Of a stretch of 64,000 nucleotides of DNA, positions 35,694-44,367 are shown in pieces. The notes under the pieces are model-generated. The model saw nothing but the letters and a program-made list of their open reading frames with translations. It did no database searches and was not told the DNA's origin. The first letter of the stretch is position 1, and the number at the start of each line of letters is the position of its first letter. The stretch spans positions 8,620,233 to 8,684,232 of the forward strand of contig CP036432.1 in NCBI GenBank assembly GCA_007753675.1. Reading direction: 5' to 3'. This DNA comes from Stieleria magnilauensis. Lineage in GTDB: Bacteria > Planctomycetota > Planctomycetia > Pirellulales > Pirellulaceae. Both the position numbers and the translations under genes were made by a program.

Positions 35694-37103
35694 ATGCCCG
35701 TTCGATGCATCGTGCCCCTCTTGCTATTCGCCTTCGTTTTCCACCGTTCGGCATCTGCGCAGCAGCCCGGCGGCGGACCGTTGCCAAACGCCATCGATCA
35801 GCACTTCAAGTTCCTGACCGGGACGTGGGATTACAGCTATCAGGACAACGGGCAAGCCTACCACGGCGTTTGGAGTGTTCGACGAAGTGAAAACGGCGCG
35901 GCGCTGTTGAGCCATTTCGAAGAAGTCGGGCCCAACGGAGCGGTCTCGGGAGACTATCTCCACGGTTGGAATGCCGGCTCGAATCAACTGATCGACAATT
36001 TCGTCAGTGGCAAACTGGGTATCGGCCGAGCGACCTACACCCTAGTCGCGGAAGAAAAAGCCGAGGGATCGAGTGAGAGCACGTTACCCGACGGCACACC
36101 ACGCACGACGAAGTTGCGATCGGAGTACTCGCCCGACAAGATCATTTGGACAAACTACCAGACGGTGCTGGACGGAAAAAAACAGGCGGATCGGGTCTTT
36201 ACGTTCACCCGGCGAAAACCCACCACGCAAAAGGAGAGCACCGAAACGGCGGCTGCGACGTTACCTGACGATGTGAAAGCGAAGATGGCCAAACAAGTCG
36301 GGACCTGGACGACACGCGGGACGCGCGACGGAAAACCCTTCGAAGGTTTGTACCTGGCGCGATGGAACGACGCAAAAACCGGATTGATTTTCAACAGTCG
36401 CGAAGGACATCATGTGCTCAACGGTATGAGCCACTGGGATCCGCAGACGGGCGCGATCGTCGAAGTTTGGGCGACGCCGCAGGGTACCGCGATCTTGCAT
36501 TTTGAGAAGTTTGACGATGACCGTTGGTCAGGGCATGCGGATCTACAATTCGATGCCAACGGTCCAATCAATGGTGTGGGAATCGAACTAAGATTTCACG
36601 ATGGTGGCTTCGCCTTCGTCGGTGATGCAGCCCCAGGAAAACTGCCTTTCTCCGTCACCAACACCAAAGTTTCTCTCGACCAATCAATGCAAGCCTTGCA
36701 GTCATTTGGCGACTTGCTCGTCGGCGGGATTTGGGTCAACAAAGACGAGGATTCGGTAGCGGAGCACACTTACACTTGGCTGCCAGGCGAAAACGTCTTG
36801 AGCCTTCAACGCGAGGGGGGGACTTTTCCAGGAACCTCCGTCTATTCGATCCATCACCCGACACACAGCGTCCGCGGGTATGAATCGGACCATGATGGTG
36901 TCATGGGCGTCGCGACCCTGGTCCAAACTCGCGATGACCAGTGGAAACTCTATGGCCATTACAGCGGAGAAGACGCCACACAGGACCTGTTGCTGACCAT
37001 CACGCAGACGGGCCCTGATTCGGTGGAAGCAACCGGTTCGATTCGGATCAATGGAAACACGCAGCCATGGAACGCCTGCCACTGGACGCGCGAACAGCCC
37101 TAA
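35694..37103 (+). CDS. Exported protein with repeated lipocalin-like (DUF1579-like) domains
   Basis: 469 residues from ATG 35694 with GGAG nine bases upstream; a longer in-frame extension overlaps the PQQ gene and is rejected. A signal peptide (IVPLLLFAFVFHRSASA) is followed by FKFLTGTWDYSYQDNGQAYHG, VGTWTTRGTRDGKPFEG and GGIWVNKDEDSVAEHTYTW: three segments with a similar GTW-type opening, suggesting tandem beta-barrel domains. Likely secreted; binds a small ligand perhaps. 43 bp after the PQQ gene, probably one transcript. Confidence 0.7.
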   Translation: MPVRCIVPLLLFAFVFHRSASAQQPGGGPLPNAIDQHFKFLTGTWDYSYQDNGQAYHGVWSVRRSENGAALLSHFEEVGPNGAVSGDYLHGWNAGSNQLIDNFVSGKLGIGRATYTLVAEEKAEGSSESTLPDGTPRTTKLRSEYSPDKIIWTNYQTVLDGKKQADRVFTFTRRKPTTQKESTETAAATLPDDVKAKMAKQVGTWTTRGTRDGKPFEGLYLARWNDAKTGLIFNSREGHHVLNGMSHWDPQTGAIVEVWATPQGTAILHFEKFDDDRWSGHADLQFDANGPINGVGIELRFHDGGFAFVGDAAPGKLPFSVTNTKVSLDQSMQALQSFGDLLVGGIWVNKDEDSVAEHTYTWLPGENVLSLQREGGTFPGTSVYSIHHPTHSVRGYESDHDGVMGVATLVQTRDDQWKLYGHYSGEDATQDLLLTITQTGPDSVEATGSIRINGNTQPWNACHWTREQP

Positions 37104-37231
37104 TATCTACCGTCGAGGCGGTGTGACCGGATACACCACGCTCGAAAATTGACCGCTCGTTCGGGTGGGTGCATGGTAGTCTGGCAAGGTCGTCTGGTCG
37201 ACCGCAGATCCACCGCGAGCGGACATGGCTC

Positions 37232-37816
37232 ATGTCGGGAACGACTTCAATTTCACTGGTTCAGCGACTGCAAGCGGAGAATCAACCGCGATCCTGGCAG
37301 CAGTTTTTCGAGTTTTATGAACCGTTTATTCGACGCTGGTTGACCAGGCAGCGGCTGCCTGAGCCGGACGCCGAAGACATACGGCAAGAGGTGATGTGCA
37401 CGGTATTCAATGAGATTTCGAATTTTCGACACAACGGATCGGTCGGTGCATTCCGTTGCTGGCTCAGGATGATCACCGTCAATCAACTGCGGCGGCATCG
37501 CCGCCGGCGACGTGATCAATCCGGCGTGGACTTGGAATGGTTAGCCGCATCGCTTGCGTCCTCGGATCATGAGATCCATCAGCAATTTGACGTCGAACAC
37601 GATCGCTATCTGCTGACGAGGTTACTGGACTCCGTCGATGGGGATTTTGCCTCGGCGACGATCGATGCGTTTCGCCTGACGGCGCTCGAGGGGGAATCGC
37701 CTGCCGACGTCGCCGAGCGACTGGGCATTACTAAAGCGGCGGTCATTGCGGGACGCTCTCGAGTGCTCTGTCGATTGCGTGAATCGGCAGCCGCGTTGTT
37801 TGTCGATGATTCATGA
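37232..37816 (+). CDS. ECF-family RNA polymerase sigma factor
   Basis: 194 residues from ATG 37232 (MSGTTSISLVQRLQ); 21 upstream residues excluded. Region 2 is clear (EDIRQEVMCTVFNEISNFRHN, GAFRCWLRMITVNQLRRH) and region 4 ends with ALEGESPADVAERLGITKAAVIAGRSRVLCRLRE, split around the helix-turn-helix. Followed 47 bp later by a receptor-like kinase, a pairing typical of planctomycetes, where the kinase may control the sigma factor in place of a classical anti-sigma. Confidence 0.92.
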   Translation: MSGTTSISLVQRLQAENQPRSWQQFFEFYEPFIRRWLTRQRLPEPDAEDIRQEVMCTVFNEISNFRHNGSVGAFRCWLRMITVNQLRRHRRRRRDQSGVDLEWLAASLASSDHEIHQQFDVEHDRYLLTRLLDSVDGDFASATIDAFRLTALEGESPADVAERLGITKAAVIAGRSRVLCRLRESAAALFVDDS

Positions 37817-37863
37817 ACGTTGACTGAGCAACAGTCTGAGACACGTGAGAGGGACGAACATCG

Positions 37864-40800
37864 ATGCCGCAGTCAAACGAACACCCGACACCGGAGGAAT
37901 GGCATCAGTTCTTATCGGGAAAGCTCTGTTCCGGTCGCGCCAAGGAATTGGAAGAACATTGCAATCGTTGTCCGGCGTGCGCGACGTTTCTGGAACAACA
38001 GTCGGATTCGGTCGGCAGCGTCTCGCTTGTTCCCTGGGACGACGCGGGGCAGACGCCGGGCGTCCAACCAGGCTCGACTTCTCGCGGCGAAGATTCCGCG
38101 ATTCCGGATGTCGTCTACTGCGATCCGCTCCCGTCGTTCGAAGCGGGAACCGAGTTCGGTCATTATCGTCTGGAATCTCTGATCGGAGAGGGCGGCAATG
38201 GAGTGGTTTACCGCGCGGTGCAGCAACAACCCATTCGGCGTACCGTCGCCGTAAAAATCGCAAAGCAGGCGGCGAGCGATGCCAACCAGCCTCAACGATT
38301 CCTGCTGGAGCACCAAACGCTCTCGGAGTTGAGGCACTCCGGAATCCCACACGTCTACGATGCGGGAGTCACGGCGAGCGGTCGGGCTTATTTTGTGATG
38401 GAGTACATCGACGGGCAGCCCCTGTCCGATTACCTGTGTGATCATCACTTACCAGTACCCGATTGCCTCGTGTTGATGAAGCTTCTTTGCGAAGCGGTTC
38501 AGTACGCACATCGCAATGGGGTGATCCACCGAGATCTCAAGCCCTCCAACATTTTACTGGAGCGAGACGAAGCGTCGGGGATGCCCGTCATTGATCGCCC
38601 TCGGGTGATCGACTTCGGCATTGCCAAGAATCTTACCAGCGATGCCCCGTCGTTGACCAATACGAACGAGATGGTCGGAACGCTGGAGTACATGAGCCCC
38701 GAGCAATTGGAACTCAATCCACACTGCGACACACGTGGCGACGTCTATGGTTTAGGGCTGATCTTCTATGAACTGCTCGCGTTTCGCCTGCCGTATTCCG
38801 CGACCGAGCTTCGTCAAATGCCTCTCGCCGCGGCCATTCGCACTGTTCGTGATCATGATCCCCTTTTGCCCAGCCAAACATTGGTGCAAACATCCGTCTC
38901 GCCAACGAACCGCGAGGTCAACCTGCGAATTCGGCACCTTCAGGGTGAATTGGACTGGATCACGATGAAGGCGATTGACCGAGATCCGGAGCGTCGCTAC
39001 CAATCGGCCGCGCTGTTTGCCGAAGACATTCAGCGACATCTCAACGGCGACTTGATTACCGCAGCACCTCCCTCGTTGCGGCACAAAGCGGGCAAGTGGA
39101 TTCGGAAGCATCGCGGCTGGTTTGCGGCGAGTGTCTCGTTTGTGTCTTTATTGTTGCTGTCGGGGACCATCATCGTTTGGTTGCTCGCGGCGACGTTGGA
39201 GGTCAACCGGGAACTGGCTCTGCGAACTTACATCGGCGAAGTTCAAATCGCCGAAGAGCGTCTCGAACGCGGGCACACGGCCGAAGCGATCGAAATCCTT
39301 CAGCGGCACCGCGACGATCCCGCACTGGCCCGGCTGCGAGGACTGGAGTCGAGGTTGCTGTGGAAGAAAACGCACCCCGACGCGTTGTTGGACCAAGTCA
39401 AAGTCTTTCATGATCGCATTGATGACATGGCCGTGTCTGCTCGAAACCAAGTCGCGACGCTTTCGCGGAAATATCAGACGATCAAGTTTTACCGTGCCGA
39501 CGCGGACAAGTTGCACCCGATCGGAACACTTGACTCTGCAGTGCTTGGGAAATCCGATCCCCGCGTTCGTTCGCACTGGGAGAAACATGCCGGCGAATCC
39601 GATCGACGGCGTGTCAACGCGATGACCTGGGGGCGGAATCCTCAGCCGCTGATTTCGTGTGTCGCCTACACACCAGATGGCAATACCCTCGCGATTGGGA
39701 CCTGCAGCGGCATGGTGTTGTTGTGGGACGTCAAACGACAAACAGTGACGCGGGTGTTGGATTGCCAATCCGATCTTGTCTACCGCGTGGCGATTTCGGA
39801 GGACCAGCGATGGTTGGCGACCGCGGGAACCGCCGTCCGATTGTTTGATCTCAACAAGCTCACCGCGGATGACAAGCCTCGATTGTTGCTGCAGGCCCCC
39901 CAGACCTCTCGTGTCGATTTTTCTTCGGACGGTCGATATCTGGTCCTCGCGGACCACGAGAGAAATCTCAGAATTTGGAGAACACAACCAGAGACGGACG
40001 AATTGCCACAGATGCCGATGACAGTCCGTGTCGCAGAACACGCCACGATCCGTGACGTTCGCTTTTCACCGGACGATGCCTACGTCGTCTACGGAATGTC
40101 GAACTCCACCGTCGTTCGACGATCCTGGGATGGCAATCGACTTGGTGAACCCGACCAGATGACCACGACCAAGAACGGGGTGAAATCGGTTCGGTTTGCC
40201 AGCAATGGAATCTTGGCAAGCACCTGTGACGGAGGCCTCTTGCAATATTTGGATCTGACGGATCCTGAGCGGCCGCAACGGGCCGCCAACCTGGCCGGAC
40301 ATTCCGGTCCGGTGGGCTGCTTAGCGTACCTGACGACGCATGACCGATTTCTCACCGGCGGGTATGACGGAACTCTCGGGCTCTACCATCCCAGACCCCC
40401 TCGGCAAAGGTTTAGACCCACGACGCCGATCACCTGTCTGGATGTCAGCTCGGACGGGAAATGTCTGGTGCTCGGATTTCGGTCGGGCGTCATCGAATTG
40501 CGCCGCACAGCTTCTGCAGCGATCGAAAAGACGTTACAAGAAAGCAAGGCTTCCGTGTCGGCACTGTTTTACTCGCGCGACCAAAATGGGGTGGTTGCCG
40601 TCTGCTCGGATCGCCGACTACGGATTTGGAATGTTCAAACCGGCCAATGCGATTCGATTCCGCTGCCCGCGGCGCCGAAAGGGATTGTGGGCGATTTACC
40701 CGACGGTCGGTTCCTCGTTGCGTTTCGAGACAGCACAATCGGACTGTTCGATGCGAGTGGCCGGATGATTCGACGATGGCGGGTTAATGAGAAAGGTTTC

Positions 40801-41265
40801 GCCGGAGCGGCCTACTATCCTGAAGCGAAACAAATCGTTACCTGTGAAAACAACTGGATTCGATTTTGGGATCTTGGCGGAAACCCGATTCGAAAAATCC
40901 CCGTCAATCAAGATGTTCGTGCCGTGGTTGCACATCCGACCGAAGACGTTCTGATCGGGTACGGAGTCATCGGATGTATCGTTGCGATCAACCCCGCGAC
41001 GGGAGCAACCCTCCGAGAGTATCGCGGTCATGTCGGTGTCGTCGAACGGGTGATCGTGCTCCAAGGCGGCAAGCGGTTGCTTTCGATCGGCAGCGATTTT
41101 ACCTCTCGATTCTGGGACTACGAATCTGGATTGGAAGTCTTGATGCAGGACGGCGAATCGAGACACTACCGCAGGTATGGGACCAATGAACGTCAAGACA
41201 TTTTGGTGACGGTGTTTTCGGACGATACCGTGGAAATCGTCAATTTAGAGTCGGACGGAAAATAA
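37864..41265 (+). CDS. Membrane Ser/Thr protein kinase with WD40 sensor
   Basis: 1,133 residues. N-terminus has a zinc-finger-like EEHCNRCPAC (residues ~30-39), similar to anti-sigma zf-HC2. Kinase domain ~100-400: GEGGNGVVYRA (P-loop), VAVKIAK (Lys), VIHRDLKPSNILL (catalytic loop), DFGIAKN (metal), GTLEYMSPEQ. One transmembrane segment (SVSFVSLLLLSGTIIVWLL) near residues 425-445. The extracytoplasmic half carries WD40-type repeats (VLLWDVKRQTVTRVLD, GHSGPVGCLAYLTTHDRFL, RFWDYESG). The N-terminal finger could hold the ECF sigma factor encoded just upstream. Confidence 0.93.
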   Translation: MPQSNEHPTPEEWHQFLSGKLCSGRAKELEEHCNRCPACATFLEQQSDSVGSVSLVPWDDAGQTPGVQPGSTSRGEDSAIPDVVYCDPLPSFEAGTEFGHYRLESLIGEGGNGVVYRAVQQQPIRRTVAVKIAKQAASDANQPQRFLLEHQTLSELRHSGIPHVYDAGVTASGRAYFVMEYIDGQPLSDYLCDHHLPVPDCLVLMKLLCEAVQYAHRNGVIHRDLKPSNILLERDEASGMPVIDRPRVIDFGIAKNLTSDAPSLTNTNEMVGTLEYMSPEQLELNPHCDTRGDVYGLGLIFYELLAFRLPYSATELRQMPLAAAIRTVRDHDPLLPSQTLVQTSVSPTNREVNLRIRHLQGELDWITMKAIDRDPERRYQSAALFAEDIQRHLNGDLITAAPPSLRHKAGKWIRKHRGWFAASVSFVSLLLLSGTIIVWLLAATLEVNRELALRTYIGEVQIAEERLERGHTAEAIEILQRHRDDPALARLRGLESRLLWKKTHPDALLDQVKVFHDRIDDMAVSARNQVATLSRKYQTIKFYRADADKLHPIGTLDSAVLGKSDPRVRSHWEKHAGESDRRRVNAMTWGRNPQPLISCVAYTPDGNTLAIGTCSGMVLLWDVKRQTVTRVLDCQSDLVYRVAISEDQRWLATAGTAVRLFDLNKLTADDKPRLLLQAPQTSRVDFSSDGRYLVLADHERNLRIWRTQPETDELPQMPMTVRVAEHATIRDVRFSPDDAYVVYGMSNSTVVRRSWDGNRLGEPDQMTTTKNGVKSVRFASNGILASTCDGGLLQYLDLTDPERPQRAANLAGHSGPVGCLAYLTTHDRFLTGGYDGTLGLYHPRPPRQRFRPTTPITCLDVSSDGKCLVLGFRSGVIELRRTASAAIEKTLQESKASVSALFYSRDQNGVVAVCSDRRLRIWNVQTGQCDSIPLPAAPKGIVGDLPDGRFLVAFRDSTIGLFDASGRMIRRWRVNEKGFAGAAYYPEAKQIVTCENNWIRFWDLGGNPIRKIPVNQDVRAVVAHPTEDVLIGYGVIGCIVAINPATGATLREYRGHVGVVERVIVLQGGKRLLSIGSDFTSRFWDYESGLEVLMQDGESRHYRRYGTNERQDILVTVFSDDTVEIVNLESDGK

Positions 41266-41281
41266 ATGTCGGAACGATGCG

Positions 41282-42775
41282 TTACAGATCGATCGTCGTG
41301 GTTTGGCTGGCACGCCTGCGAACCTCAGCGTCCTCTTTGGCGTTGCGCCGCGTCCACCAGATCGTCGCAAGGATGGCCAACGCGATTCCGATCGCCAACG
41401 CGTATCCGATCACCCGCACGCCGCCATCTTCGTTCGCCGGTGGGGCCATGGAATGCCATTGCGAAACGACGATCAGCGGACCGACCTGTTTGCCGCCGCC
41501 CTCGCGGGTCATGAATTCGTTCTTGTAGCTCCACAAGCGATAAAAGAAACCTTCGATCGCGACGGGATGGCTGAGCATCGTGACGACTGCCTTTGGATCG
41601 TCCCGCTCGGCGCTGAGAAAATCGGGCAACTCGGCGGCGACCAGCGAGACCGGGTAAGTGCCGCTCATCCGAATCGGCTCGCCGGGATCGTCCGCGCCAC
41701 GGGCCAATTGGATGATCGTGTTGCCCAGATCGCCGCTGGCGTCGACCTGGTAATAGTGGTCCTGACCCAGCTGCGCCCGCCGCGCCGGATCGGACACGCT
41801 GATGCGTGTGATCCGGACCGTCGACGCGTTCATCCGGATCCACTGCCCGTGATAATCCTGAGGGGATTCCAACAACTTCACCGGTTCGATTCTCAGGGGA
41901 GCCAGGGAGACGTTCCGATCAAAGGGTTCGGTGTTCAGGTTCTTGGCGGCCGCGAGCATCGAGTAAAACGCGTCTCCGTCGGCGGCTTCGAGCGATCGGC
42001 GATTCCTGGACGCCGCTTCGGCGATGCGACTCAAGTCGACGCCCTGACGGGCCAGCAGTTTCCAGCCGACGGTTTCAGCCATCGCGGGGAACCAGGCGAC
42101 GCGTCCGGCCGCAAAAACTTGTTCGGCACTCGAAGCGTCGATCACAACGGCATTCGCTTTGACTCGGTCGCCCTCGGAAACCTTGCCCACCAGCGACGGC
42201 GCAAATACTGCAATCGAGTCTTCGGAATCCGGTAGCTCTAGAACCAGCTCTTGAAACGTTTCCAACTCCAAGAACTCGATCAACGATTCGGGGACATTGT
42301 ATTGGCGAACTGCGGCGATCGTGCCTTCGACCTCCACCGAGTCGCCAGTCGTCAAGCGGGCTGCGATGGCGGCGTCGGTGAGCGAACCGACCGATCGCGA
42401 TGCCAACGCGTCTTCATCGGCTTTGCGCAAGCGAAACAACAATCGCGCCATTTCACCGGCCACCTTGGAATCGCTGACCGGATAACAGCCTTCGATCCGC
42501 CGGGCATCAAAACCGCTGAGCAGATCGATGGCGGATTGTGCGGGCGCCCGCACACCGAAGCACAACGCCGAAAGCACGAACATCAAGTAAACAACAGAAC
42601 TCGCCACCAGTGACACAGTCCGACGGGACTGACGTTTCAGCAACCGTTGGTGTCCAGCCTTGAGGCGCTCCCCGCTCGCTGCATCGCAGCGACAGTCGGC
42701 GGCTAAAGCCTGCACACCAACACTTGTGCCCGTGCCCATCGTGCCAAATACCGTTCTTGTCCAAACCAATCTCAT
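41282..42775 (-). CDS. Membrane-anchored protein of unknown function (paralogue of next gene)
   Basis: 497 residues from the ATG that overlaps the upstream stop (ATGA). A hydrophobic stretch (VASSVVYLMFVLSALCFG) near residue 60 is the probable signal/anchor; a second near the C-terminus (GYALAIGIALAILATIWW) precedes a basic tail. The block LLESPQDYHGQWIRMNASTV matches LLQQPEVYRGQTVRLVGRL in the gene at 42772-44262, so the two are diverged duplicates. The first ~50 codons look like a dispersed repeat (42653-42745); the true start may be nearer the hydrophobic stretch. Function unknown. Confidence 0.75.
   Translation of the reverse strand: MRLVWTRTVFGTMGTGTSVGVQALAADCRCDAASGERLKAGHQRLLKRQSRRTVSLVASSVVYLMFVLSALCFGVRAPAQSAIDLLSGFDARRIEGCYPVSDSKVAGEMARLLFRLRKADEDALASRSVGSLTDAAIAARLTTGDSVEVEGTIAAVRQYNVPESLIEFLELETFQELVLELPDSEDSIAVFAPSLVGKVSEGDRVKANAVVIDASSAEQVFAAGRVAWFPAMAETVGWKLLARQGVDLSRIAEAASRNRRSLEAADGDAFYSMLAAAKNLNTEPFDRNVSLAPLRIEPVKLLESPQDYHGQWIRMNASTVRITRISVSDPARRAQLGQDHYYQVDASGDLGNTIIQLARGADDPGEPIRMSGTYPVSLVAAELPDFLSAERDDPKAVVTMLSHPVAIEGFFYRLWSYKNEFMTREGGGKQVGPLIVVSQWHSMAPPANEDGGVRVIGYALAIGIALAILATIWWTRRNAKEDAEVRRRASQTTTIDL
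42653..42745. repeat. Repeat-like segment in the 5' part of the second paralogue
   Basis: Minus strand GTGTGCAGGCTTTAGCCGCC and neighbouring CACAAGTGTTGG resemble dispersed planctomycete repeats known to me from memory. It lies inside the frame of the gene at 41282-42775 and encodes residues ~11-42 of poor complexity. Confirmation needs a genome-wide nucleotide search. Confidence 0.35.
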
Positions 42776-44262
42776 GATGGCGTTCCTTGCGTGTCGGAGT
42801 CGTGGTCGGCGAGGGCGTCGAGGTCAAGTTGGACATCGTCGCCGGCTTGTTGCCGCAAGATTCGAGTTCGCTTGGCATCCAGGGCACTGCGGTACATCAG
42901 CCATCCGGCCAGCGCGATGCCGGCAAGCACCGCGAATAAAATCCCCGTGATCCACGCGACGTGATCAGCATCCGCATTCGGGCCGCCGTCAGCGTTCCTC
43001 GCCGGTTGGCCGTCCGTCGTCGCCGCGACACCCTTGGCTCCGACGAGTCGACCGATCACCACCGGCGCCAAGTCGGCGCCGATCGATGAGCGATAGGGTA
43101 GCCGTTTGATGAACCGACCGACTGCGGCAATCTGGCCGTCTGGGTTAGCGGGATTGGACGCTCGGTCCCATGATCCGTCGGCGGTCAATGCGTCCGCGAT
43201 GGCCTCGGGCAGTTGTCGCGTCATCAGGATCGTCGGACGGATGCCGCCGTCGGCAGGAATGATCCACAGTTTCCAGTAACTTTCGACGGCGACACGATTG
43301 GTTTGAGCGGTTTTCTTTTCGGCCAGTTGCAGCCGACCGACCAGCCGAACCGTCTGCCCGCGATAAACCTCGGGTTGTTGCAGCAGCGGCAGCGTGCCCG
43401 TCGTGACACCCTGATCGACGGCAAGCCGGTCCGAACGAGCCAGCCCTAAATAAAACGCGTCGCTGTCGGTGCTGGTCCAAAAGGTTCCGTCGTTGACACG
43501 CTGGAATGCCGCGGTTTCGAGCGCGTCGAGCAGCGGCAATGCCCAGGACGAAATCTGGTTCCATGATTCCGGATCGCATTCGCCCGCGGCGGCACACGCG
43601 CGAAGTGACTTCAGCCCCGCCAAGACTTCAGCGTTCGGTTCACTGCCCTGTGAGTCACTGCCCTGTGAGTTATTGTCGGGGGCACTACTATCGGACGCAT
43701 CACTTTCTGACAGAGGTGACTGCGACACCAGCCGTTCGGCCGACGCATCGAGTTGCTCGACCGACAATCCGACCCACTCCACTGGTTTGCGATCGTCACC
43801 CGATTGTCGGCTGACCGATTGCAGCTGGATCAACGACTGAATCCAGGCTTGTTGCAACGACAATTCCATCGCGCTGACCCACAGCGGGGCGGAGTCCCAA
43901 GTGGCGGCAAGTGACGTCGCCGCGGCGGATGGGGGCGATGCATCGCGAGCCGAACGATTAGCGGGCGGATTGGCGAAGGCGTCTGTCGAAGCCTCACCCG
44001 GCTGAGCCATCGCCAAGGTGGGCTTGGTTGCCGGTTCGATTTCGACCCAGGTTTCTTCTTGGGCGTCAAAAAAGGTCTGGTAAAGCCCCGGCCGGCGGGC
44101 TTCACGCATCATCACGATCACCAACAGCAACACCACGCCCAGCCGAATCAGCCGTCGCCGATTGTCTGCCGCGCCGGGCACCGACGTCCGCTTTTTTGCA
44201 TTTTTCTCCCCTCGCCTGGGGCGATAAAGGCTGGAATCGTTAAATTGCGATGGGATTCGCAT
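42772..44262 (-). CDS. Membrane-anchored protein of unknown function
   Basis: 496 residues. An N-terminal transmembrane segment (IRLGVVLLLVIVMM) follows a basic start, and a second segment near residue 455 (ITGILFAVLAGIALAGWLMY) precedes a cytoplasmic tail RTRILRQQAGDDVQL. The mid region has a short repeat (SQGSDSQGSE). Two regions are homologous to the downstream gene. Start is 105 bp from the divergently transcribed TPR gene at 44368. Function unknown. Confidence 0.8.
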   Translation of the reverse strand: MRIPSQFNDSSLYRPRRGEKNAKKRTSVPGAADNRRRLIRLGVVLLLVIVMMREARRPGLYQTFFDAQEETWVEIEPATKPTLAMAQPGEASTDAFANPPANRSARDASPPSAAATSLAATWDSAPLWVSAMELSLQQAWIQSLIQLQSVSRQSGDDRKPVEWVGLSVEQLDASAERLVSQSPLSESDASDSSAPDNNSQGSDSQGSEPNAEVLAGLKSLRACAAAGECDPESWNQISSWALPLLDALETAAFQRVNDGTFWTSTDSDAFYLGLARSDRLAVDQGVTTGTLPLLQQPEVYRGQTVRLVGRLQLAEKKTAQTNRVAVESYWKLWIIPADGGIRPTILMTRQLPEAIADALTADGSWDRASNPANPDGQIAAVGRFIKRLPYRSSIGADLAPVVIGRLVGAKGVAATTDGQPARNADGGPNADADHVAWITGILFAVLAGIALAGWLMYRSALDAKRTRILRQQAGDDVQLDLDALADHDSDTQGTPS

Positions 44263-44367
44263 GACTCGTCGGACCGAAGGGGGGCGTGCGCTTGAATGAC
44301 TGCAGGGACGACTTTACGCTAGATTAACCTCTTTCTTCAATCTGATCACTTTTCGACGAATCGCGGT

